From contig JABWBD010000022.1 of the NCBI GenBank assembly GCA_013360685.1, positions 1 through 37,790 of the forward strand: a stretch of 37,790 nt of DNA. Direction: 5' to 3'. The translations under genes were made by a program, and so were the position numbers. Below the pieces are notes generated by a model, which saw nothing but the letters and a program-made list of their open reading frames with translations, was not told where the DNA came from and did no database searches. This DNA comes from Pirellulales bacterium. Lineage in GTDB: Bacteria; Planctomycetota; Planctomycetia; Pirellulales; Thermoguttaceae. Below are positions 23,743 through 32,278 of the stretch, in pieces; position 1 is the stretch's first letter; every line of letters starts with the position of its first letter.

Positions 23743-24861
23743 CTACCAGCGGACTTCCGCCCTGGCGGTGAATCCGTCGAAGCTGATCGTGTCGTCGAGG
23801 TCGCCGAAGTCGTTGGCTTGGACGCCGGCAATCCAGTCGGCCGTGCTGACGGTGTTGAACCAGCCGCTCACCATGTAGCCGCCGGTGAGCCGCAGGCAGC
23901 CGTCGCAACTCTGCCAGCCGATCCCCAATTCCAGGTCCAGGATCGACACGATCCGGCCTGCATCCCATCCGGTGTCGATCTGCACCGGGTCGCCGGGCAC
24001 TTCGCCTTGGAAATAGTCGGCGTCGAACTCGCCCGCGACAAAGCGAGCGGAGCTGCGCCCATAGAGCAACAGGCCGCAGTTGCGGGCATAGCGCTCGGCT
24101 TCCAGACCGAGGCGAATGCCGGCGCCGTCAAATTGAACGTTGGACTCAACAATGTTCAAACCGTTCACGCCGAAGACCGAGACGAAATCCTCTTCCAAGT
24201 GGGCGTAAGAGACGCCAGCCAGCCATGTCAACGACGTGCGGCCGTTGGAGTAGAAGACGCTGCGGTAATCAATATCGGCCAGTTGGAACTCGATGTCGTA
24301 GGAAGCGGCGGCGTCCAGACCGTCGCTGTCGGCATTTTCGATCGCCGGCGAAGAAACCAGCGAACGAAGAACGAGCGGTTCCAGGACCGAGACCGCGTCC
24401 TCCGTGTCGCTCCGCCACCAGGTATACTGCGCCGACAACGCCGCGTCGCAGTCGAGCATGAAGCTGCCTCCGATGCGGAAGCCCGGCTCATAATCGGGAT
24501 CGACCGAAACGACCCGTCCGGCTTGTGCGACGAAGGGATTTCCGATCGGGCCGTCGATCGGGACCGCGTACGGCACCTCGGTGTCGCGGGCACGAAGGAA
24601 GAGGAAGTCGCCGTAGAACCGCCAGCAAGGCTGGTACGAGGGGTCAACGCAGGAATAGGTCTCGCAGTCGCCGCATTGCTCCTCTTCGCAAGTGCCGGAC
24701 TGCCCGTCTGCACAGCCCTCTGGAGCCGCCACTTCAGCGGCTTGCGATTCGGAATGGGCACTCGTCTGAACTGGAATGTCGTACTGCTTTTGGGCGAAGG
24801 ACTGCTGCACCGCGCCGGGCAGCCCCATCGCCAACACGACGGCAAGAAATTTCACTTTCAT
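23743..24861 (-). CDS. Lpg1974-type outer-membrane beta-barrel protein
   Basis: 372 residues from ATG 24861; an earlier in-frame ATG (24876) overlaps the purine-rich GGAGGAT. Signal peptide ends at 'VQQSFA'. After a cysteine-rich, acidic segment ('CEEEQCGDCETYSC') the barrel begins 'WRFYGDFLFLRARDTEVPYA' and contains 'DPDYEPGFRIGGSFMLDC', 'ALSAQYTWW' and paired amphipathic strands, ending in 'FTARAEVRW' with a terminal aromatic residue, typical of outer-membrane proteins. The pattern matches planctomycete members of the Lpg1974 pore-forming family. The cysteine cluster near the N-terminus may form disulfides. Confidence 0.85.
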   Translation of the reverse strand: MKVKFLAVVLAMGLPGAVQQSFAQKQYDIPVQTSAHSESQAAEVAAPEGCADGQSGTCEEEQCGDCETYSCVDPSYQPCWRFYGDFLFLRARDTEVPYAVPIDGPIGNPFVAQAGRVVSVDPDYEPGFRIGGSFMLDCDAALSAQYTWWRSDTEDAVSVLEPLVLRSLVSSPAIENADSDGLDAAASYDIEFQLADIDYRSVFYSNGRTSLTWLAGVSYAHLEEDFVSVFGVNGLNIVESNVQFDGAGIRLGLEAERYARNCGLLLYGRSSARFVAGEFDADYFQGEVPGDPVQIDTGWDAGRIVSILDLELGIGWQSCDGCLRLTGGYMVSGWFNTVSTADWIAGVQANDFGDLDDTISFDGFTARAEVRW

Positions 24862-25220
24862 AGCAACCCCCCACATCCTCCGTATTCGAAGTCGGCGCTT
24901 CCGTGCGTCTGAAGGGCCGCGCCGGGGCGGATTAGGTCCGCAGGGTGTCCATTGGCCAAATATAGGGCTAACGCTACTCGGTAGTATCGCCCCGCACGAT
25001 ACGAAGAGTGAAGAAAATCAATCCGCCATGCACGATCGCCCCAATCCCACGACTTCCGGCTGGAAAGCTAGCGAAAATGGATCGTCCAGGAAAAGACGAT
25101 GGGTAGAATAGACCTCGCAGCCGGTTCCTGATACCTCGGCCGGTAGCAAAGCAGTTAAAGAACACCAGTTCGCGGAGGCAGTTGCGCGATCGAGGCAGAA
25201 ACCGGAGAAATGGTTTATCA

Positions 25221-25236
25221 TGGCATGGACAATGCG
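25221..25236 (+). promoter_or_regulatory. Possible sigma-54 promoter of the FHA-phosphatase gene
   Basis: TGGCATGGACAATGCG has GG and GC at exact spacing and three mismatches to consensus. It lies 28 bases before ATG 25265, leaving an ~18-base leader that still contains the ribosome-binding site. The rest of 24862-25220, between divergent genes, has no other feature I can support. Confidence 0.3.
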
Positions 25237-25264
25237 AGCCACCCAGCATGAGAAGGAGACACGT

Positions 25265-26968
25265 ATGGCGACCTTAGTGGTTCAAATCGAGGGAAAGAAA
25301 ACAGACTACCCGTTGCAGGAGGGGGACAACCTGATCGGCCGCCTTCCAGACTGTCCCGTCCCCGTCGGCCACCCCACCGTGTCCGGACGCCACGCCGTGA
25401 TCCATGCCCGAGGCGGCGAGTTTGTCCTGGAGGACGTCGGCAGCCGCAATGGGACCTTCGTGAACCAGCAACGGATCCAGGGACGCGTCAAGCTGAACCA
25501 CAACGATGCAATCCGGTTCGGCGACGCCAATGCCCGTTTCCTCGATCCGACCGTTGTCGCGACGGCGGCCGCCGGACCGCAGCCGGAACTGGCCGCCAAC
25601 CTCCAGACCGTGGCCGGCCTCGATGTGGGACGCGTGACGGTCAGTGAGGAAGCCGCGGCGACGATTACCGGCCAGGTGGCTGGAGCGGGACGGTTCGGGG
25701 TCCTGGACATCAATCCTGAAGCCAAACTCAAGGCGGTGCTCGACATCAGCAACAGCCTGGCCGGCACGCTCGACCTGGCGGCCCTGCTGCCCAAGATCCT
25801 CGATACCCTCTTCGGCATCTTCAAGTATGCGGATCGCGGCTGCATCTTGCTGAAAGACGAGGCATCGGGCAAAATGATACCCCGCGCGATGCGGCACCGG
25901 CGAGAAGACGACGACTCCACGGTGCGGCTGAGCCGCACCATCGTCGGCAAGGTTTTGTCGGAGAAGACCGGCATCCTCTCGGCGGATGCCAGCACCGACA
26001 ATGCCTTCAGCGGAACTCAGTCGATCGCCGATCTCAAAATCCGCTCGATGATGTGCGTGCCGCTGCTCGGCTTGAACGGAGAGGCCCTCGGGATCCTCAG
26101 CATCGACTCTCAGAACACGCTTGGGCAGTTCACGCGCAATGACCTGGATATCCTCATGACCGTGGCCGGCCAGGCGGCGCTGGCCTACGAGAATGCGCGG
26201 CTGGTCCAGGCTTTTGCCGACAAGCAGAAGCAGGATGCCGAGTTGGAGATCGCCCGAAACGTGCAGCGCGAGCTTCTGCCGACCCGATTGCCCAAGATCG
26301 AAGGCTACCAGTTCTATGCGTCGTACGACGCGGCGAAGGCGGTCGGGGGCGACATGTACGACTGGTTCGAGTTGCCGGACGGCAAGATCTGTCTGTCCTT
26401 CGGCGACGTGGCCGGCAAGGGCGTGCCCGGCGCGCTGATCATGGCCCGCATGGCGAGCTGCGTGCAGAGCACCGTGCGCCACGTGCACGACGTCGTCGAA
26501 GCGGTGAGGGCCATCAACGACCACATGTGCGACGGCAAACTCGGGAGCCGCTTCGTCACCTATGTCCTGTGCGTCGTGGATACGCGGAACCACGAAGTGG
26601 CCTTGTCCAACGCGGGACACGCGGCCCCGATCATCCGGCGGGCCGACGGATCGGTGGAGCGTTTCGACCAGGAGCTTGCCGGACTGCCGATCGGGATGAT
26701 GGAGGACTACCCTTACGAGGCCGAAGCCCGCAAGCTCGAGCCCGGCGACATGGTCGTGATCACCACCGACGGCGTTGAAGAAGCCATGAATCCGGAAGGG
26801 GAACTCTACGGAACCGAACGCCTGCTGGAACTGGTGACGAACGGGCCGGCCGAGGCCGAGAAGCTGGGCAAACGCCTGTTGGAGGACGTTCGCCGGCACG
26901 CCCGCGGCCACGCGCAGAGCGACGACATCACGATCATGACCTTCGGCCGCAATCCTGCCGATGCGTAG
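25265..26968 (+). CDS. FHA-GAF-PP2C (SpoIIE/RsbU-type) serine phosphatase
   Basis: 567 residues, ATG 25265 with AAGGAGA upstream. Residues 1-95 are an FHA phosphothreonine-binding domain ('IGRLPDCPV', 'VSGRHAVI', 'VGSRNGTFVNQQ'). Residues ~150-325 are a GAF domain. A linker helix ('KQDAELEIARNVQRELLPTR') leads to a PP2C-type phosphatase (~345-565) with metal-binding 'VGGDMYDWFEL', 'FGDVAGKGVPGALIMAR', 'NAGHAAPIIRR', 'TTDGVEEAMNPEGELYG' and terminal 'DDITIMTFGR'. This is the layout of partner-switching phosphatases that dephosphorylate anti-sigma-factor antagonists. The FHA domain suggests recruitment by Ser/Thr-kinase targets. No antagonist or anti-sigma gene is adjacent. Confidence 0.95.
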   Translation: MATLVVQIEGKKTDYPLQEGDNLIGRLPDCPVPVGHPTVSGRHAVIHARGGEFVLEDVGSRNGTFVNQQRIQGRVKLNHNDAIRFGDANARFLDPTVVATAAAGPQPELAANLQTVAGLDVGRVTVSEEAAATITGQVAGAGRFGVLDINPEAKLKAVLDISNSLAGTLDLAALLPKILDTLFGIFKYADRGCILLKDEASGKMIPRAMRHRREDDDSTVRLSRTIVGKVLSEKTGILSADASTDNAFSGTQSIADLKIRSMMCVPLLGLNGEALGILSIDSQNTLGQFTRNDLDILMTVAGQAALAYENARLVQAFADKQKQDAELEIARNVQRELLPTRLPKIEGYQFYASYDAAKAVGGDMYDWFELPDGKICLSFGDVAGKGVPGALIMARMASCVQSTVRHVHDVVEAVRAINDHMCDGKLGSRFVTYVLCVVDTRNHEVALSNAGHAAPIIRRADGSVERFDQELAGLPIGMMEDYPYEAEARKLEPGDMVVITTDGVEEAMNPEGELYGTERLLELVTNGPAEAEKLGKRLLEDVRRHARGHAQSDDITIMTFGRNPADA

Positions 26969-27397
26969 AAGGATGATCGTGGCATTTTGTTGAAGGGCTT
27001 GTCCGTACTGCTACCCCCAACTGGCCGTCTTCCTTCGATCAGGTGAACGCGTCGAGGCAATTGCTTGAACACTGCAAGCCGGCCCCCTTTGGCCAAGGGC
27101 AAAGGACCCGTTATGACCGGGGAGCGAGGGACGCGATTCAACTCAAAGCCGAGAACGGCGGATTCACCATCGAGAACTTCGACCCCGAATCGGCCGGCAT
27201 TTTGAAGAAAGTCCAGCGTGCCTGTCTCTGTCTGTCCGCCGGGAACGCTGCCGAGGTTCGAGATGAAGGCCCGCCGCCGGGTCCGCGTCTAACATTCGGG
27301 CAATCATCGGTGGAGCAGGACCGGCGATCGAATCAGCCGATGAGCCCGTAGGGATTTCACCTCCCCACTCCCCGCTTTTCTCAAACACGATGCTTAT
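26969..27397. other. Intergenic stretch between convergent genes, no feature identified
   Basis: Between the phosphatase gene and the propeller gene. Open frames here give no recognisable protein and have no ribosome-binding sites. No clear hairpin terminator or repeat was seen. Confidence 0.5.
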
Positions 27398-28807
27398 TCA
27401 CTCGGCTGCCCCGATCGTTCCCTCTTCTTCTGCCGCTCGCTTTACGGGTGGAATGGCGATCAGATCGCGGGCGATGCGCCCTTTGCGCACGATCCGCGAC
27501 AAGGCGTACACGGTGCCATCGGCGCCGACGGCGATCGAGTGGACGCCCCACGCGCGTTGGCCGTCGGCAAAGAATACCGGCCCATGGTCCCGGTACCGGG
27601 CCGCAGGGATGTCGTAAGTCACCAGGTGTAGGTTTTCCTCGGGCCCTTCGATCTCTGCTTTTCCGCGCTGGGGCTTCTCGCCGGCGGGAATCGGACCGCC
27701 GGTCAGGTAATACAAGGTCCGGCCGTCGGGCCCCAACGTGAAACCCAGGTAGCCGTAGCGGAACTTGTCCTTCATGCCCGAGCGTTGGGAAGGCTTGGAG
27801 GTGAGGCGGTCGAGGACTTCCACACGGCCGGCCCGCGGATCGAAGCGGAAGAGATATCCCGAATTCCCATGCACGCCGTAGATCCGCTTCTCGGCCGGGT
27901 ACCAGACAGCCTGCCGCCAGTTGTAGCCCATGTGGCCGGGCTGCGTGGAGTCGTATGTGCCGAAGTAGTCCTTGCGGAGATTGTCGTGGGCCACCGTTTC
28001 CAAGCGGTCGCCATCGTAACGGTAGCGAAGAATGTCGCCCGCCGAGGTGGTCAGGTAGGCCGAGCCGTCGCCGGGATCGATCACGATCGAGCGGCACAAG
28101 GTGGAATAGGTGGCGCCGTCGCCCGCCTCGCCTCTCCCGGCAACCGGCGGGAACTGCTTCAGTTGGCCGGTGGCCAGATCGTAGCGCAGGAAGTAGCCGG
28201 TGGGCCAGGTCAGCCCGTAGAGCCGGCCGCGCGACGCGTCCATGTTCATGGTCAAGATCCCTTCCCCTTGACTGACCGATGCCAGGCGATGGAATGTTCC
28301 TTTTGCCATGTCGTAGGCCAGGAAGTGACCGCCGGGATAGGGCTTGTAGCCGTCCGGGGCCGTGGCTTTCATCTCCTTGGCGCTGGGATCGCCGCCGCCG
28401 GGGTTGTAGTAGGCTAGGTGCGTGGCGAAGTAGAGCTTGCCCTCGTGTTCGACAAACGCCACATGGCTCTTGCCTTGCGGGATGCTCTTCAGCCCTTTTT
28501 CGCCGCAGGCCTCGGTCAGATCGCCGAGGCGCCGGATACGGCAGGTCGAGGGATCGAACGAGAACATTTGGGCCCCAACGTCGAGCGACTCGCTGCACAG
28601 GACGTAATACACCCGGCCATCGCTGCCGACGCCCATGCCGTTCCAAGTGTCGTGGCTCACGTTCAAGCCGGAGTCGTACGCTTGCGCGGTGAGCCTCTCG
28701 GAAACGGCGGCCGCACGAGCGGTCTGGAAGGACATGCTGCCGCCCAGGATCAGCAACCCGTACACAGAGAGACGCCATCGTGACCATCGCAGCAAGTGCA
28801 CATTCAC
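27398..28807 (-). CDS. Secreted beta-propeller-like protein of unknown function
   Basis: 469 residues from GTG 28807, chosen for AAGGAG seven bases upstream; the frame is open further upstream without signals. Signal peptide 'LSVYGLLILGGSMSFQTARA'. The mature sequence has repeated four-strand units with 'GSDGRVYYVLCSES', 'EGKLYFATHLAYYNPGGGDP', 'LYGLTWPTGYFLRYDLATGQ', 'DGSAYLTTSAGDILRY', 'KRIYGVHGNSGYLFRFDP' and 'DGRTLYYLTGGPI', the spacing of a six- to eight-bladed propeller resembling SMP-30/Kelch-like planctomycete proteins. No catalytic residues are assignable. It is divergent from the secreted lactonase gene (29086), which is also a propeller. Confidence 0.75.
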   Translation of the reverse strand: MNVHLLRWSRWRLSVYGLLILGGSMSFQTARAAAVSERLTAQAYDSGLNVSHDTWNGMGVGSDGRVYYVLCSESLDVGAQMFSFDPSTCRIRRLGDLTEACGEKGLKSIPQGKSHVAFVEHEGKLYFATHLAYYNPGGGDPSAKEMKATAPDGYKPYPGGHFLAYDMAKGTFHRLASVSQGEGILTMNMDASRGRLYGLTWPTGYFLRYDLATGQLKQFPPVAGRGEAGDGATYSTLCRSIVIDPGDGSAYLTTSAGDILRYRYDGDRLETVAHDNLRKDYFGTYDSTQPGHMGYNWRQAVWYPAEKRIYGVHGNSGYLFRFDPRAGRVEVLDRLTSKPSQRSGMKDKFRYGYLGFTLGPDGRTLYYLTGGPIPAGEKPQRGKAEIEGPEENLHLVTYDIPAARYRDHGPVFFADGQRAWGVHSIAVGADGTVYALSRIVRKGRIARDLIAIPPVKRAAEEEGTIGAAE

Positions 28808-29085
28808 GGCTTGACTCCTTGGCCAATGGACGATTCGGTCCGATATCGCTTGGATGCCTTCTCGGGACTCGTCCGACATTCTCCGGTATCGCGTCCGGTC
28901 ACGCAAGGGTCCGCACGGTGTAGCGTCCGGTCGCTTCCTGTCGTCTAACTTGACCCAAGCCAACATCAGGAGCGCTGCCGGTGCGCCGCGTCGCGTGACG
29001 CCTGGATTGGCGGGAATGGATGATGTAGGATAATCGTCGTTGTTGCGAACCGACCGATCCGAGAACCAGACAGGATGCCTTCACC
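28808..29085. other. Divergent promoter region of propeller and lactonase genes
   Basis: 278 bases between the two divergent start codons. I found no convincing -35/-10 or sigma-54 element and no dyad. Confidence 0.4.
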
Positions 29086-30360
29086 ATGATCCCCTCGTTC
29101 AAGCATGCCCGGCGTTTGTTGCTGAAGACCACCGTCACAGTGGTGGTGATGGCATCTCTTGCGACGGGTTCGTCTTCGCTGCAAGCGGGTGAAGCCGCCG
29201 GGGCGCTCATCGCATACGTTGGGACCTTCAGTTCCCCGCTGCGGGACGTGTTGCCGACGCAGGTCGATCTGCCGCCGGGCAACGGTCGCGGCATTCACAT
29301 CTATCGCGTCAACCGGGCCACCGGGGCGATGACGCCCGCCGGCATCTACCACAGCGGCACAAGCCCCAACTGCCTGGCTTTGAATACGGCCGGGACCCAC
29401 TTGTACTCGACGAATGAGACGGATCGGGTAGGCGAAGGCAAAGAAGGAACGGTCAGCGCCTTCACGGTCGATCGGACCGATGGGGGCCTGAAGCTGCTCA
29501 ATACGGTTCGCTCCGGCGGCGCCGGCCCGACCTACGTGAGCATCCATCCCTCGGAACGGTTCCTTCTGGTGGCCAATTATTTCGGCGGTTCCGTGGCGGT
29601 TCTGCCGGTTCTGCCCGACGGTCGTCTGGGAGCCGCCACCGATGTGAAGATCGACGCCGGCAAGATCGGCCCTGCCCGGGCAACCAACGCGCCGCCGGGC
29701 AGCTTTGCCTTCAGCGGACACGATCGCACTCACGCGCACATGATTCAGGCCGACCGATCAGGGCGATTCGTGCTGCATGCGGACCTGGGGCTGGACCGGA
29801 TCTTCGTCTGGAGATTCGACGACAAGACGGGCACATTGACTCCCGGCGAAACGGCCGCCGTCGCGCTGCCGCCCGGCGACGGCCCTCGCCACTTTCATTT
29901 CCACCCCAACGGTCGCTGGCTCTACTCCATCCAGGAGGAAGCCTCCACCGTGGTGCTGTTCGACTACGATGCTGCGACGGGCGGACTCGCTTCGCGGCAG
30001 ACGATTTCGACCCTGCCGCCCGGATTTGCCGGCAGCAATTTCTGCTCCGAGATCCTGGTTTCCGAGGACGGGCAGTTTGTCTACGCCGGCAACCGGCTGC
30101 ACGACAGCATCGGGATTTTTTCCGTTGGCGCCAACGGCGAACTCACGTTCACCGGCGAAGTGTGGACCCGCGGGAACTACCCGCGCAGTTTCAACTTCGA
30201 CCCGACCGGCCGGTTTCTCTATTGCTGCAACCAGCGAGGCGACAACATCGCCGTCTTTCGAGTGGACCGCAAGACTGGCGGCCTTGAGTTCGCCAACCAC
30301 TACACCCCCGTCGGCAATCCGTCGAGCATCGTTTTCCTCGATCTGGCCAAGCCGAGATGA
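29086..30360 (+). CDS. Secreted lactonase, 7-bladed propeller family (6-phosphogluconolactonase-like)
   Basis: 424 residues, ATG 29086. Signal peptide to about 'SSSLQAGEA'. 'AYVGTFSS', 'GRGIHIYRVNRATGAMTPAG', 'SPNCLALNTAGTHLYSTNE', 'GPTYVSIHPSERFLLVANY', 'HDRTHAHMIQADRSGRFVLH', 'GDGPRHFHFHPNGRWLYSIQ' and 'NYPRSFNFDPTGRFLYCCNQ' are the repeated blades of the lactonase family (PF10282) that includes YbhE/Pgl. The GPRHFHFHPNG motif is the family hallmark. Because it is exported it is unlikely to act in the cytosolic pentose-phosphate pathway; a role on sugar lactones outside the membrane is more plausible. A 13-bp hairpin follows the stop codon. Confidence 0.92.
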   Translation: MIPSFKHARRLLLKTTVTVVVMASLATGSSSLQAGEAAGALIAYVGTFSSPLRDVLPTQVDLPPGNGRGIHIYRVNRATGAMTPAGIYHSGTSPNCLALNTAGTHLYSTNETDRVGEGKEGTVSAFTVDRTDGGLKLLNTVRSGGAGPTYVSIHPSERFLLVANYFGGSVAVLPVLPDGRLGAATDVKIDAGKIGPARATNAPPGSFAFSGHDRTHAHMIQADRSGRFVLHADLGLDRIFVWRFDDKTGTLTPGETAAVALPPGDGPRHFHFHPNGRWLYSIQEEASTVVLFDYDAATGGLASRQTISTLPPGFAGSNFCSEILVSEDGQFVYAGNRLHDSIGIFSVGANGELTFTGEVWTRGNYPRSFNFDPTGRFLYCCNQRGDNIAVFRVDRKTGGLEFANHYTPVGNPSSIVFLDLAKPR

Positions 30361-30362
30361 GG

Positions 30363-30392
30363 GGCAAACGAGTTCGTGAGAATTCGTTTGCC
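30363..30392 (+). terminator. Hairpin terminator after the lactonase gene
   Basis: GGCAAACGAGTTC (30363-30375) pairs with GAATTCGTTTGCC (30380-30392), 13 bp including one G-T pair, closed by a GTGA tetraloop. It starts two bases after the stop codon. There is no T-run. It may also serve the convergent amidase gene. Confidence 0.6.
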
Positions 30393-30476
30393 TTGCCGGG
30401 ACTCCGGAGTCTCACGACTTCGGCTGCGGTTTTTCTCCCTGGGAATTCCACGCGCAAAGGAGCTTCACCGCGTTGC

Positions 30477-31865
30477 TCAGCGGGGCTCGTTCTCCTTCCG
30501 TGCCAGCGGCGGCCGTGCGGCAAACTCGATTTGCCGCTCACACCATCGCGCGGTCCGCAAGAGTTGGAAATCCTCGCCGCTGCGGCCGACGAGTTGAAGG
30601 GCCACCGGCATGCCGTCCTCGGCGAGTCCACAAGGAATCGAGACCACCGGCGCACCGGCATAGCTCCAGGGGGCCTGGAACTTCGAGGGTCCCGTCGTGT
30701 CGAGCCGGGCCGGGGCGGTCGTGTCCGTCGCCGGCATGACCAAGGCGTCAACCGCCACGAGCATCGGCTGGATCTCCCGGCGGAAGCGTCGCTGATGGAC
30801 AATCGCCTCCTCGTACTCGGGGACGGTCGTGGCAATGCCTTCCTCGAGCATCGAGCGGAGGTTCGGCCCGTAGGAGTCCCGCTGTTCGAGGAACTGGGCC
30901 CGGTGATAGGCCGCCGCTTCCACAGCCATGATCCGCCCGTGCATGCGGTGGACTTCACGAAAACTCGGCGGAAGAGCGACCTCTTCCAGCGTCGCCTCGG
31001 CGAAGCATAGCTTGTCCAAGGCCGCCTCCACGGCTTGCCGGACGCGGGGCTCCGCCGCCGTCATGTAGAAATCCCCCACCAGCCCCAATCGCGGCGGCAA
31101 CGCCGGCTCGAGCAGTTCCTCCACGGGCAAGTCGCTGATAACTCCCAGAATCAGGTGGAGGTCTTCCACGGTCCGAGCGATCGGGCCGGGGTGGTCCAGA
31201 CGATGCGCGACGGGCACAATGCCGTCGATTGGGACGGTACCAAACGTAGGCTTCATCGCGGCCACACCGCAGTAGCTGGACGGCCGGACGAGCGACCCGC
31301 CCGTCTGCGTGCCGATTGTCACCGGAGACATGCCGGCCGCGACCGCCGCTGCCGAGCCGCTGCTCGACCCGCCCGGGGAATGCCGCAGTTCGGGATCCCA
31401 GGGATTGCGGGTCGGCGAAGGGTCGAAGCAGGCGAATTGCGTCGTGACGGTCTTGCCGAGCACGATCGCCCCGGCACGCCGCAGGCGCGTTACCAAGACG
31501 GCATCCACAGGTGCGGCCCGGTCGCCGCGGAGCGGGTAGCCGGCACGCGTGGGAAGGCCGGCAACGTCGATGATATCTTTGATCCCGATCGGGACCCCAC
31601 CCAGAGGTCCAAGATCCTTGCCGCGGGCCCGAGCCGACGCGATGCGCTCGGCATGCCGGAGAGCGACAACACGGGATACCCCCACCCACGCGCGGATCGA
31701 TTCGTCGTAACGATCCACGGCCGCCAGACACTGCTCGACCAGGTCAACCGGATCGAGTTCACCGGAGCGGACTTGCCGGGAAGCTTCGCAAGCGGAGGGT
31801 AGGTGGGGCATGGTTTGCTGCATGACGGGAGAAGCCGAGTCGACAATGGAGCGTTTCGGAGCCAT
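30477..31865 (-). CDS. Amidase (amidase signature family)
   Basis: About 462 residues from ATG 31865; ATG 31824 and 31812 are alternatives and none has an ideal ribosome-binding site. The Ser-cisSer-Lys triad is visible: lysine in 'GVPIGIKDIIDVAG', cis-serine in 'SPGGSSSGSAAAVAAGM', nucleophile serine in 'IGTQTGGSLVRPSSYCG'. The C-terminal 'SYAGAPVVSIPCGLAEDGMP' and 'VALQLVGRSGEDFQLL' complete the fold. It lacks the GatA-specific C-terminal length and no gatB or gatC is adjacent, so it is a general amide hydrolase rather than the tRNA amidotransferase subunit. Substrate unknown. Convergent with the lactonase gene. Confidence 0.9.
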   Translation of the reverse strand: MAPKRSIVDSASPVMQQTMPHLPSACEASRQVRSGELDPVDLVEQCLAAVDRYDESIRAWVGVSRVVALRHAERIASARARGKDLGPLGGVPIGIKDIIDVAGLPTRAGYPLRGDRAAPVDAVLVTRLRRAGAIVLGKTVTTQFACFDPSPTRNPWDPELRHSPGGSSSGSAAAVAAGMSPVTIGTQTGGSLVRPSSYCGVAAMKPTFGTVPIDGIVPVAHRLDHPGPIARTVEDLHLILGVISDLPVEELLEPALPPRLGLVGDFYMTAAEPRVRQAVEAALDKLCFAEATLEEVALPPSFREVHRMHGRIMAVEAAAYHRAQFLEQRDSYGPNLRSMLEEGIATTVPEYEEAIVHQRRFRREIQPMLVAVDALVMPATDTTAPARLDTTGPSKFQAPWSYAGAPVVSIPCGLAEDGMPVALQLVGRSGEDFQLLRTARWCERQIEFAARPPLARKENEPR

Positions 31866-32022
31866 TCCCTCGGCAATTTTGTCGGTGGTGCGGGGCGTGT
31901 CAAGCGGCCGTGTACGGCAAGTTCTTGTGAACAACGGGGACAGGCACCTCGCCACAGTGCGTTTTTCTGGGAGGTTTGTCCCGGCTCTGGGGTCACAATT
32001 TCTGGCGTATCGTGGGCCGATT

Positions 32023-32080
32023 CACGTAGCCGCGTCTCTCCGAGACGCGGATGCCGGTCTCGGAGAGACCGGCCTACGTG
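32023..32080. repeat. Twin-hairpin palindromic element (REP-like)
   Basis: An outer helix CACGTAG (32023-32029) / CTACGTG (32074-32080) encloses two perfect 9-bp hairpins: CCGCGTCTC-TCC-GAGACGCGG (32030-32050) and GCCGGTCTC-GGA-GAGACCGGC (32053-32073). The loops TCC and GGA are complementary. It lies in the 413-base gap between the divergent amidase and flippase genes; nothing else was found in that gap. Confidence 0.85.
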
Positions 32081-32278
32081 GGGGCGGGCACGCCAGTTGG
32101 TCTTGCCCCTAGGTCAGGATGTCAGGAGCCAGTCCCCGTTCTCGATCATTCGGCAAAACTGGGTATCCTGGGGGCTATGGAAAGCTGGCCTTGTCGGGGC
32201 GGAGGCGTTTTTGGTAGAAGACGGCCCCGGAAGGCGTCCTGCGTGGGGCAACGGGGTGGCGTGGTGATTGGAGAAGGG

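Noticed and set aside
24974..25249. Minus-strand frame upstream of the outer-membrane barrel.
   Set aside because: No family resemblance or start signal; it overlaps the promoter region of the phosphatase gene.
27043..27351. Plus-strand open frame of 102 codons after the phosphatase gene.
   Set aside because: No ribosome-binding site, no recognisable motif, and weak codon bias.
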